In this document: in pieces, positions 53,950 through 61,564 of the stretch
Layout of the letters: each line of letters starts with the position of its first letter
How positions within the stretch are numbered: position 1 is the first letter of the stretch
Source of the DNA: CAYZPB01 sp964551195
Lineage (GTDB): Bacteria > Bacillota > Bacilli > Tepidibacillales > Tepidibacillaceae
Length of the DNA stretch: 64,000 nucleotides
Assembly: GCA_964551195.1 (NCBI GenBank)
Contig: CAZKBI010000003.1
Location: 9,974-73,973 of the forward strand
Direction of reading: 5' to 3'
Position numbers and translations under genes: made by a program
The notes under the pieces: model-generated
The model's input: the letters and a program-made list of their open reading frames with translations, nothing else
Database searches by the model: none
Told to the model about the DNA's origin: nothing

Positions 53950-54756
53950 ATGACTTCTTATATAAAAGAGCAACGGTTAATTGAATTATTAAGGGAATTA
54001 AAAAGTGTCGCAATCGCCTTTACTGGTGGTGTCGATAGTACCTATCTTGCGTCAATCGCCAAACAGACGCTCGGTGCTGGTGCAATCGCGATTACTGTTA
54101 ATACGGGATTAATCCCTGAAAAAGAGCTGAAATCTGCCAGGGAGATTGCAGAAAAACTTGGGATCAAACATCAAATTATTGATCTGCAAGTTCTAAGTAA
54201 CCCACTAATTAGCGAAAATAGTGAGGAACGCTGTTACTATTGTAAGATGGAGATTATGAAAACTCTACGTTTAAGGGCTGAAAAAGATGGAATAAACATC
54301 TTGCTTGATGGAACCAATTATGACGACCTGAGCGAGTATCGACCTGGAATTAAAGCTCTGAAGTTACTTGAAATTCGTAGCCCCCTTAGCGAGATTGGTT
54401 TTACTAAAGAGGAAATCCGCGAGCGGCTATATGAGTACGGGCTGGCTGAGTGGTGTAAACCAGCATCCTCTTGCCTGGCGACAAGAATTGCTTACCATCA
54501 GTCACTAAATGCTGAGAGTTTAAGGCAGATTGAGCAGGCTGAGGCGTTTTTGTATGTATTAGGGATTGCCTCTTGCCGTGTACGACTGGAAGATAATCAA
54601 GTACGGATTGAAGTGCCGCTTGATAATTTCCAATTAATTTTTAATTATAGAGAACAGATTGTTAGCTATTTTATGGAACTCGGTTTCGAGCAAATTGCTT
54701 TAGATTTACAGGGTCTACGTTCAGGTAGCTTTGATCAGAATAGAAGGAATGATTGA
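53950..54756 (+). CDS. larE: Pyridinium-3,5-biscarboxylate mononucleotide sulfur transferase LarE
   Basis: 268 residues. PP-loop ATP pyrophosphatase (AIAFTGGVDSTYLAS) that adenylates and thiolates the LarB product, the second step of nickel-pincer nucleotide synthesis. Cysteines Cys95 and Cys98 (ERCYYCK) and Cys175 (PASSCLATRI) are seen; the last corresponds to the sulfur-donating Cys176 of Lactobacillus LarE. A CxxC plus third Cys fits the LarE class reported to carry a [4Fe-4S] cluster that delivers sulfide without consuming the protein, though this is family knowledge, not shown here. Starts 15 nt after the LOR/SDH gene. Confidence 0.93.
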   Translation: MTSYIKEQRLIELLRELKSVAIAFTGGVDSTYLASIAKQTLGAGAIAITVNTGLIPEKELKSAREIAEKLGIKHQIIDLQVLSNPLISENSEERCYYCKMEIMKTLRLRAEKDGINILLDGTNYDDLSEYRPGIKALKLLEIRSPLSEIGFTKEEIRERLYEYGLAEWCKPASSCLATRIAYHQSLNAESLRQIEQAEAFLYVLGIASCRVRLEDNQVRIEVPLDNFQLIFNYREQIVSYFMELGFEQIALDLQGLRSGSFDQNRRND

Positions 54757-54758
54757 TA

Positions 54759-55460
54759 ATGAAGAAAAAAAAGAATTACACAAATAATTCAATTGATCTC
54801 GGCTTCGCCCAGCTTGATTTGCAACGTGAAGCGCGTACAGGAGTGCCTGAGGTTGTTTATGGAGAAGGAAAAACTGCGGACCAGTTGCTGGCTATTTTTG
54901 AAAAACTCTATCATAACGGCAATGTTGTTCTTGCGACACGCGTGTCTCCGGAAAAAGCTGAACATGTAATTCAACAAATCCCTGAGGCCAACTATGAAAG
55001 CTGTGGAAGAACACTGCTTGCGGCCAAATCACATGAGCCAATTTATCCTGGCTATGTCTGTGTGGTCTGTGCTGGCACGTCTGATTTACCGGTGGCAATG
55101 GAGGCTTGTACGACTGTAAGGGCTCTTGGAAGCCGGTGTGAATTGATTAGCGATGTTGGAGTTGCTGGCTTGCACCGACTGATCCACCATATAGATCGAA
55201 TTCGCCAGGCTAATGTAATTATCGTTATTGCAGGCATGGAGGGTGCGCTACCCAGCGTTATTGGCGGCTTAGTTAGTAAGCCAATTATTGCAGTACCAAC
55301 AAGTATCGGCTATGGCACAAGTTTTAATGGAATATCTGCTCTGCTGGGAATGTTAAACTCCTGCGCAAGCGGTATCTCTGTTGTAAATATTGATAATGGC
55401 TACGGAGCTGGCTATCAAGCCGGCCTAATAAATAAATTAATAAATAGTGAGGAATGCTAG
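54759..55460 (+). CDS. larB: Pyridinium-3,5-biscarboxylate mononucleotide synthase LarB
   Basis: 233 residues. Carboxylates and hydrolyses nicotinate adenine dinucleotide, first step of the nickel-pincer cofactor. N-terminal helical part with PEVVYGEGKTADQLLAIFEK and ATRVSPEKAEHVI, C-terminal PurE-like domain with VVCAGTSDLPVAMEA, SDVGVAGLHRL and VIAGMEGALPSVIGGL. ATG 54759 sits 10 nt after AAGGA; the TTG at 54753 is less likely. The substrate NaAD comes from the NAD route whose genes nadBCA are also in this window. Confidence 0.94.
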   Translation: MKKKKNYTNNSIDLGFAQLDLQREARTGVPEVVYGEGKTADQLLAIFEKLYHNGNVVLATRVSPEKAEHVIQQIPEANYESCGRTLLAAKSHEPIYPGYVCVVCAGTSDLPVAMEACTTVRALGSRCELISDVGVAGLHRLIHHIDRIRQANVIIVIAGMEGALPSVIGGLVSKPIIAVPTSIGYGTSFNGISALLGMLNSCASGISVVNIDNGYGAGYQAGLINKLINSEEC

Positions 55461-55461
55461 T

Positions 55462-56286
55462 ATGAAAAAAATCCTTTATTTAGACTGTTTTGCAGGAATA
55501 AGTGGCGATATGACCTTGGCTGCTCTAGTAGATGCTGGGGCCAATTTAAACTATATTAATCAGCAAATCAGCCTCTTATTGGATTCTTTTGTGCAATTAA
55601 AGGTGAAGCCAGTTAACAAAATGGGGATTAGCGCTAAGCAGCTTGAAATCAGACTCGAGCCCGATACTATTCCGATTAACCGCAACTACGCTACGATTAA
55701 AAAGTTAATTACCGGTTCTAAACTTGCGCCCGATGTTAAGAAAAATGCGGCACATATTTTTCAAGTGATCGCTGTAGCTGAAGCAAAAATTCATGGGATA
55801 CCAGTTGATCTGGTACACTTTCATGAGATTGGTGCGATCGACTCCATTATCGATATCGTGGGCGTCGCGCTTGCTCTTGAGTCTCTAAATATTGCGCAGG
55901 TTTTTGCCACGCCAGTTCCACTGGGTAGTGGGAGGATCGATATAGAACATGGCATCTATCCTAATCCCGCACCGGCAACAATTGAAATTCTTAAAGGTAG
56001 AACAGTAAATCTTCTTGACTTGCAATATGAAATCACGACACCAACAGGCGCTGCGATTATCAGTGCTTTAAGCAGCTCGATTGTGAATATGCCGCCACTA
56101 ACTGTGGAGGCGATTGGATATGGCGCAGGTTCCATGGATCTACCTGATCGACCAAATGTGTTAAGAGCCTATGTTGCTACGGGAGAGCAGTTCTCTTATC
56201 ATCGACCAGAATTTAACTTTCAAAAATTTAATGAACAGATTAATAAGAACGATATTCCTGTCACGAAGAAGAATAATCCCGGATAA
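55462..56286 (+). CDS. larC1: Nickel-insertion protein LarC, N-terminal half (LarC1)
   Basis: 274 residues. Starts MKKILYLDCFAGISGDMTLA, with VHFHEIGAIDSIIDIVG, ATPVPLGSGRIDIEHG, TPTGAAIISAL and YGAGSMDLPDRPNVLR, all of the N-terminal domain of LarC. A full LarC is about 400-420 residues; the C-terminal domain (IDDMNPE ... MKKNRPG) is absent and the frame stops at TAA 56284-56286, 11 nt before the next gene. That missing domain is encoded at 59205-59702 on the other strand. In Lactobacillus LarC1 and LarC2 are joined by a ribosomal frameshift; that is impossible here. Its ATG comes directly after the larB stop. Confidence 0.93.
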   Translation: MKKILYLDCFAGISGDMTLAALVDAGANLNYINQQISLLLDSFVQLKVKPVNKMGISAKQLEIRLEPDTIPINRNYATIKKLITGSKLAPDVKKNAAHIFQVIAVAEAKIHGIPVDLVHFHEIGAIDSIIDIVGVALALESLNIAQVFATPVPLGSGRIDIEHGIYPNPAPATIEILKGRTVNLLDLQYEITTPTGAAIISALSSSIVNMPPLTVEAIGYGAGSMDLPDRPNVLRAYVATGEQFSYHRPEFNFQKFNEQINKNDIPVTKKNNPG

Positions 56287-56297
56287 GAGGAGAAACG

Positions 56298-57212
56298 ATG
56301 AAAAAACCTAACGATCGAAAAAGAATGCCACCTAAGAGACGTGAACGGGATACTAAATTAGAAGTTACTGAACCAACGGAATTGATGATATTTCTGAGAG
56401 ACAAATTAACTAATCACTCTCGCAACAAAATTAAGTCCCTATTAACTTACAGACAAGTCATGGTAGATGGCAAAGTTGTTAGCCAATACAATCATCCGCT
56501 GAGCCCTGGTCAGCTAGTAACTATTAACTCATCTCGCCCGGAAGATATAGAGGCAAGCAAAGACTTGACAATTTTATATGAGGATGATGAGCTGATTGTT
56601 ATCGATAAGGTAGCAGGACTTTTAACAATTGCTACCGACGTCAACAAAAATGATACTGCTTATCGCCTTCTAACAGATTATGTGCGACAAAGTGATATAA
56701 ATAATCGAATTTTTATTGTGCATCGTTTAGATAGAGATACTTCCGGCGTGATGATGTTTGCCAAAAACGAGGAAATACAACAACTCTTACAGAATTCCTG
56801 GAGAGATCTTGTAGAGGCACGGATTTATTTAGCACTTGTTGAAGGAAAGGTTGTCCACAAAGAAAGCGTAATTAAATCCTGGTTGTTAGAGACAAAGACT
56901 AAGCTTATGTATAGTAGTTTCACTCCTGGAGACGGGCTAGAGGCAATCACTCATTATAAACTTCTTCAAAATAACGAAAACTATTCCTTGCTTGAAATCC
57001 ATTTAGAAACAGGCAGAAAAAATCAAATACGCGTTCACATGAAAGATATCGGGCATAGCATAATTGGCGACAGAAAATATGGAGCACAAACTAACCCAAT
57101 CGGAAGACTAGGCTTACATGCCCAGACTTTAACTTTTACACATCCGAGAACAAATAAGCGGATGCATTTTGAGACAAAGATACCAAAAGAGTTTTTACGA
57201 TTATTAAAATAA
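56298..57212 (+). CDS. RluA-family RNA pseudouridine synthase
   Basis: 304 residues. Basic N-terminus (KKPNDRKRMPPKRRERD), S4 domain (about 28-85, LTNHSRNKIKSLLTYRQVMV), and catalytic domain with VHRLDRDTSGVMMFAKN, LETGRKNQIRVHM and GDRKYG. Starts 11 nt after larC1, in the space where larC2 would be expected, so it may be carried on the lar transcript. Ribosomal RNA target unknown. A second RluA-type enzyme is encoded at 25070-26002. Confidence 0.9.
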   Translation: MKKPNDRKRMPPKRRERDTKLEVTEPTELMIFLRDKLTNHSRNKIKSLLTYRQVMVDGKVVSQYNHPLSPGQLVTINSSRPEDIEASKDLTILYEDDELIVIDKVAGLLTIATDVNKNDTAYRLLTDYVRQSDINNRIFIVHRLDRDTSGVMMFAKNEEIQQLLQNSWRDLVEARIYLALVEGKVVHKESVIKSWLLETKTKLMYSSFTPGDGLEAITHYKLLQNNENYSLLEIHLETGRKNQIRVHMKDIGHSIIGDRKYGAQTNPIGRLGLHAQTLTFTHPRTNKRMHFETKIPKEFLRLLK

Positions 57213-57242
57213 TTAGTCTTCTATATCGCCCGATTGTGAGTG

Positions 57243-57271
57243 TTGTAGAATAGGCCTTTATTTGATATAAT
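57243..57271 (+). promoter_or_regulatory. Promoter of the L25/Ctc gene
   Basis: TTGTAG (57243-57248), 17-bp spacer, TATAAT (57266-57271) with TGA before it: consensus-like with extended -10. Confidence 0.8.
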
Positions 57272-57279
57272 TAGTGCAA

Positions 57280-57312
57280 TTCTCATTAATGTGTTATTCT
57301 ATGTAATGAGAA
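57280..57312 (+). promoter_or_regulatory. Inverted repeat in the L25/Ctc leader
   Basis: TTCTCATTA (57280-57288) and TAATGAGAA (57304-57312) form a perfect 9-bp inverted repeat with a 15-nt loop, just after the start of transcription and before the ribosome site GCGGAGGT. Could be an RNA leader structure for feedback control or an operator. Confidence 0.45.
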
Positions 57313-57332
57313 AAGAAGCGGAGGTCAATTAG

Positions 57333-57983
57333 ATGAAAGAAAAAGCAATAATTAAAGTTGAAAAAAGAGATTTAGCAAATAGTCGGAAAAGTAAGCGACT
57401 TAGAGATAATGGTTACTTACCTGGAAGTGTTTTTGGTAAAGGACTTGAACCATTCTCAGTTAAAGTAAAAGAAAATGATTTTAATAATAGTCTTCACAGG
57501 TTCGGTAAAAACTATTTATATACTCTTGATTTAGAGGGCAAAAAAAAATATACAGTGATGGTTAAAGACATGCAACAGGACCCGATTACTAGGAGAATAT
57601 TAAGCGTTAACTTTCATCAAATTTCTCTATCAGAAGAAATGAGAACAACGTTAGAAATTGGAATTAATGGTAGAGATGAAGTTGAAGCAAGAAAATTACT
57701 TGTGGTTAAACAGTTAGACTTAATTCCTGTTAGGGGATTACCTCAAGATATACCTGATCACATTGAAGTTGATGTAACTGGTTTAGAGTTAGGAGACCAT
57801 ATTACTATTGCAGATATTGAATTTCCTAAAGGTATAACAGTTGATATCGAACCAGAGCACGTTGTCTTATCAATCAACGATGGTACTACGCAATACGAAG
57901 AAGAAGATTCTGATGAAACTACAGAAACAGCAGCGGATAGTGTAGAAGTAATTGGGGAATCTGAAAATAACGAGAATGATTAA
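57333..57983 (+). CDS. rplY: 50S ribosomal protein L25 / general stress protein Ctc
   Basis: 216 residues, the long CTC form. N-terminal L25 domain binding 5S rRNA (about 1-95: RKSKRLRDNGYLPGSVFGKG), TL5-type C-terminal domain (about 100-185: LIPVRGLPQDIPDHIEVDVT), and an acidic, Glu/Thr-rich tail. In Bacillus ctc is a stress gene; here the promoter looks sigma-A-like. Confidence 0.94.
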   Translation: MKEKAIIKVEKRDLANSRKSKRLRDNGYLPGSVFGKGLEPFSVKVKENDFNNSLHRFGKNYLYTLDLEGKKKYTVMVKDMQQDPITRRILSVNFHQISLSEEMRTTLEIGINGRDEVEARKLLVVKQLDLIPVRGLPQDIPDHIEVDVTGLELGDHITIADIEFPKGITVDIEPEHVVLSINDGTTQYEEEDSDETTETAADSVEVIGESENNEND

Positions 57984-57997
57984 TTGAGGAAGTAGAT

Positions 57998-58026
57998 AAG
58001 GCACTCTATATAATGTAGAGTGCCTT
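57998..58026. terminator. Bidirectional terminator, L25 / msrAB
   Basis: Perfect 11-bp stem AAGGCACTCTA (57998-58008) / TAGAGTGCCTT (58016-58026), followed by TTTAATTTT. Confidence 0.88.
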
Positions 58027-58033
58027 TTTAATT

Positions 58034-59155
58034 TTATTCAAATATATCTATTAAATAGCCATATCCTGCTCTTTTCATATTTTTAAAATCTATAAAACTT
58101 AAGGCGCCTCCATCTATACAATATCGCATTCCACCTTTATCCTTTGGTCCGTCTGGGAATACATGCCCTAGATGAGAATCACCAATTTTACTCCTCACTT
58201 CAATTCTTTTCATTCCAAGTGTGTTATCTTCTTTTTCAATGACAGCGTTTTTATCTATTGGCTTTGTAAAACTAGGCCAGCCCGAACCCGCATCAAATTT
58301 ATCTTGTGATGAAAACAAAGGTTCACCGGTAACTATATCAACATAAATACCTTTATCATATAAATTGTTATATGCGTGACTATATGGTATCTCGGTATGA
58401 GAATTTTGCGTAATTTCATATTGCTCCGCGGTTAATTTTTCTCTTATCTCCTCGTCAGTTGGTTTCTTATAACTACGATCTTGATCAATAAAATTATCAC
58501 GATCAATGTCTTCATCTGCTAAGCCTAAATTTATACTACAATAGGCGCCAGGGTTCTTACTAAGATAATCTTGATGATAATCCTCGGCCAGGTAGAAGTT
58601 TTCAAGAGCTTTAACTTCAACCACTATTGGCTCTTTATATTTTTTCTGTTCCTCTTTTACAACATTCTCTATTACATCTAATTTAGACGCATCTGTGTAA
58701 TAGATCCCCGTTCTATATTGAGTACCTATATCATTGCCTTGCTTATTTAATGAGGTAGGATCTATTATCTTAAAATAATAGAGTAAGATGCTTATTAAAT
58801 CGATTTCTTGAGGGTTGTATTTGACCTCAACAGTCTCTGCATGATTAGTGTCCATGTGAATTACATCTTCATAGGACGGATTTACCATATTTCCATTAGC
58901 ATAACCTGATACGGAGTCTATTACTCCATCTATCCTCTCGAAAAACGCCTCAACACCCCAGAAGCAACCGCCTGCTAAGTATATAACTTCATAGTTAGCA
59001 ACAATATATTCATTATCATTATCATTATCATTACCTTTATCCATATCAACCACATCATCTTCTTTATTACCTATATTAATGTAGTAGACCACAAACAATA
59101 GTAAAATAATTAATATTGCAATAATTATAACAATATAAATAGGTTTCATTTCCAC
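58034..59155 (-). CDS. msrAB: Membrane-anchored MsrA-MsrB methionine sulfoxide reductase fusion
   Basis: 373 residues. N-terminal membrane anchor (about 5-26), an Asp/Asn-rich linker, MsrA domain with catalytic Cys in YLAGGCFWGVEAFFERIDG (about 55-210), then MsrB domain (about 235-373) with GSGWPSFTKPI, GDSHLGHVFPDGP and catalytic Cys in MRYCIDGGAL. The usual first zinc CxxC of MsrB is replaced (GIYVDIVTGEPLF), so this is the zinc-less type. It repairs both stereoisomers of methionine sulfoxide in exported or surface proteins, as extracellular MsrAB of streptococci does. Own transcript from about 59160. Confidence 0.93.
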   Translation of the reverse strand: MEMKPIYIVIIIAILIILLLFVVYYINIGNKEDDVVDMDKGNDNDNDNEYIVANYEVIYLAGGCFWGVEAFFERIDGVIDSVSGYANGNMVNPSYEDVIHMDTNHAETVEVKYNPQEIDLISILLYYFKIIDPTSLNKQGNDIGTQYRTGIYYTDASKLDVIENVVKEEQKKYKEPIVVEVKALENFYLAEDYHQDYLSKNPGAYCSINLGLADEDIDRDNFIDQDRSYKKPTDEEIREKLTAEQYEITQNSHTEIPYSHAYNNLYDKGIYVDIVTGEPLFSSQDKFDAGSGWPSFTKPIDKNAVIEKEDNTLGMKRIEVRSKIGDSHLGHVFPDGPKDKGGMRYCIDGGALSFIDFKNMKRAGYGYLIDIFE

Positions 59156-59204
59156 CCCTCCTTATATTTTACTAAGGTATCTTACTAACAAAAACGATCC
59201 GACT

Positions 59205-59702
59205 TTATTTTTTCAATTGACGATAGGCAATTGCTCTTGACTGCGCGTAAACACTCTTGAGGGCAACATCTTCTCTTCGCGCTATAGCTGCACACTCTTC
59301 ATATTCAGGAGAAAATTGTATAATCTGTCCATTTCTTATGCCAATTTTTACAGTAACTTCTCCCCATTCTGTCATCACTGGAAGAGACTCTCTTTCTAAT
59401 CGTTCAACATTGTAAGGTGTGTAACGGACACCCAAACTTGTGGTTTCCATAAATAATAACTCAATAACATCTGCAAGTATTTCATCTTGGCAGATAACAT
59501 TAAGTATCTGTCCCGGACGATTCTTTTTCATATAAACAGACTGAAAGTAGTATTCATTAACATTAATTTCATCTAACCTTTCACAAATATATGTGAATAA
59601 TTCAGGATTCATGTCATCTAAAGAGACCTCAATCTTCCACATTGCTCGATCCGTATGCTCTAAGTTTGAGCGACCCTTTTTGTAGTGTTGTTCACTCGTC
59701 AA
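59205..59702 (-). CDS. larC2: Nickel-insertion protein LarC, C-terminal half as separate gene (LarC2)
   Basis: 165 residues. After about 20 polar residues comes MWKIEVSLDDMNPELFTYI, then QSVYMKKNRPGQILNVIC, METTSLGVRYTPY and VKIGIRNGQIIQFSPEYEEC, the conserved C-terminal domain of LarC. The N-terminal domain is not here; it is the gene at 55462-56286 on the opposite strand. Start chosen as TTG 59702, 6 nt after GAGGTGG; the GTG at 59717 would lie within that ribosome site. It is 23 nt downstream of argS and must be expressed with it, apart from the lar operon. Confidence 0.88.
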   Translation of the reverse strand: MTSEQHYKKGRSNLEHTDRAMWKIEVSLDDMNPELFTYICERLDEINVNEYYFQSVYMKKNRPGQILNVICQDEILADVIELLFMETTSLGVRYTPYNVERLERESLPVMTEWGEVTVKIGIRNGQIIQFSPEYEECAAIARREDVALKSVYAQSRAIAYRQLKK

Positions 59703-59725
59703 CTTAATCCACCTCACTAAATTTT

Positions 59726-61411
59726 TTAGATAGTTGAAGGACTCTTTATTCCTAATATCTGCAGGCCATGCTTGATAACATCCGCTGTTCCCTTTGCCAA
59801 AGCAAGTTTAGAATTTCGCTCCTCAAGATTTTCTGTAAGCACACGTTCTTGATGGTAGAATTGATTAAAGACCGCGCTTAAATCAAGTAAATATCTTGAA
59901 AGCACAGATGGTTCAACACGTGCCGCTGCACGTTCAATCACATCTGGATATTGGCCTAGTAAGTAAATTAACTCCCAGCTAGCAGAACTCTCGAGATATT
60001 CCCCATCGGCCGCTTGCATATCGCGCTCAGTTACTTCCGCCCTTCTTAATAGGCTCTGAATCCTCGCGTAGACATACTGAATATAGGGGCCAGTTTCACC
60101 CTCAAAATTCAGCGCCTCCTCCCACGAGAAGTTTACCTCGTGTAGTCGATTATTTTTGAGGTCATTAAAGACAATCGCACCAACACCAACTGCCTCTGCA
60201 ACCGCTTTTCTGTCCACAAGCATCGGATTCTTCTCCTCAATAATCTGGTCGGCTAACTCAATACTCTTCTCTAGCACTTCTTCTAGTAGGACGATGGTTC
60301 CCCTGCGAGTAGACATCTTTTTGCTTTCAAAAAGCATTAGACCGAATGGAACATGGACCAAACGGTCATACCACTCGTAACCCATTTTCTTTAAGACTGT
60401 AAAAACCTGAGCAAAATGGAGCCTCTGTTCGTTGCCCACCACGTAAAAAACTTTATCGAAATCAAAGGTATCCTTGCGATAGAGTGCTGCAGCAAGATCG
60501 CGTGTTGCGTAGATGGATGAGCCGTCTTTCTTTCTAATGATTGCCGGCGGCATCTCCTCACCTAAATCTACAACCTGTGCCCCCTCACTTTCCACGAGTA
60601 GTCCCTTTTCTGTTAGTTCATCTACAACACGATCCATTTTGTCATTATAGAAACTCTCGCCCATATAGTAATCGAACTTAACGCCCAGTAAATCATATAT
60701 TTTGTTAAATTCCTTTAAACTCTCCTCAACAAACCATTTCCAGAGTCGAACAGCCTCCGCGTCACCTTCCTCTAGACGCTTAAACCAGATCCGTGCTTCT
60801 TCATCCAACTCGGGTTCATTTTCTACCTCTTCATGAAATCTCACATAAAGATTAACAAGTTCTTGAATTGGGTTCGCCTTAATTGCCTCATCATTACCCC
60901 ATTTTTTATAGGCCACGATTTCCTTACCAAATTGCGTACCCCAGTCACCAATATGATTAATGCCGACCGTCTTATAGCCTCGTGCTTTATAAAGATTGAT
61001 AATTGCATTACCAATCATTGTTGATCGTAAATGCGGTAAACTAAATGGTTTAGCAATATTAGGCGAGGAATAATCAACAACTATCGTTTTACCATCGCCC
61101 TCAGTGCTTTCGCCATAAGTTAAATCAGAAAAGAGCATTTTCGCTAATAATTGATTAGCATAAGCAGCTCGTTTAAAGAAAAAGTTTAAATATGCACCAA
61201 CAACCTCGACGCGAACTTGATCGTCGTTAATCTGTTCTGCTAACTCATCGGCAATTAACTGCGGTGATTTCCTGTAAGCTTTTGCTAAGGAAAAACAAGG
61301 AAAGGCTATATCACCGAGCTCTCGGTTTGGTGTTATCTCAAGAAGTTGATATATTTCTTCCTGCTCTAAATCCAGTTGTTTACTTAACAAGTTAGTAATA
61401 TAATTCTTCAA
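59726..61411 (-). CDS. argS: Arginyl-tRNA synthetase
   Basis: 561 residues. Class I synthetase. N-terminal tRNA-binding domain (1-110), HIGH motif as SSPNIAKPFSLPHLRSTMIGN (quoted in part as FSLPHLRST), GDWGTQFG, then KMSTRRGTIV as the KMSKS motif, and the DALR anticodon domain at the end. The HIGH core reads HLRS, as in other ArgRS. No T-box in the 150-base upstream region. Its promoter overlaps the divergent thyX promoter. tRNA-Arg(TCT) is also in this window. Confidence 0.96.
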   Translation of the reverse strand: MKNYITNLLSKQLDLEQEEIYQLLEITPNRELGDIAFPCFSLAKAYRKSPQLIADELAEQINDDQVRVEVVGAYLNFFFKRAAYANQLLAKMLFSDLTYGESTEGDGKTIVVDYSSPNIAKPFSLPHLRSTMIGNAIINLYKARGYKTVGINHIGDWGTQFGKEIVAYKKWGNDEAIKANPIQELVNLYVRFHEEVENEPELDEEARIWFKRLEEGDAEAVRLWKWFVEESLKEFNKIYDLLGVKFDYYMGESFYNDKMDRVVDELTEKGLLVESEGAQVVDLGEEMPPAIIRKKDGSSIYATRDLAAALYRKDTFDFDKVFYVVGNEQRLHFAQVFTVLKKMGYEWYDRLVHVPFGLMLFESKKMSTRRGTIVLLEEVLEKSIELADQIIEEKNPMLVDRKAVAEAVGVGAIVFNDLKNNRLHEVNFSWEEALNFEGETGPYIQYVYARIQSLLRRAEVTERDMQAADGEYLESSASWELIYLLGQYPDVIERAAARVEPSVLSRYLLDLSAVFNQFYHQERVLTENLEERNSKLALAKGTADVIKHGLQILGIKSPSTI

Positions 61412-61447
61412 TGAACAGCCTCCAATAAAAGTTCTAGTATTTAATCA

Positions 61448-61477
61448 ATTATACACAACATTTTTTGTTTTAAGCAA
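61448..61477 (-). promoter_or_regulatory. argS promoter
   Basis: On the minus strand TTGCTT (61477-61472), 18-bp spacer, TATAAT (61453-61448). Overlaps the thyX promoter on the other strand. Confidence 0.7.
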
Positions 61478-61493
61478 GGTTTAATGATAATAT
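61465..61493 (+). promoter_or_regulatory. thyX promoter
   Basis: TTGTTT (61465-61470), 17-bp spacer, TAATAT (61488-61493) with TGA before it. It lies inside the divergent argS promoter, so both RNA polymerases cannot bind at once. Confidence 0.65.
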
Positions 61494-61564
61494 GTGAATT
61501 AATAATGTCGCAAAAATAGTGCGATATCTTGAACAAAATTTTAATAATTCTGGAGGTTTTGAGG

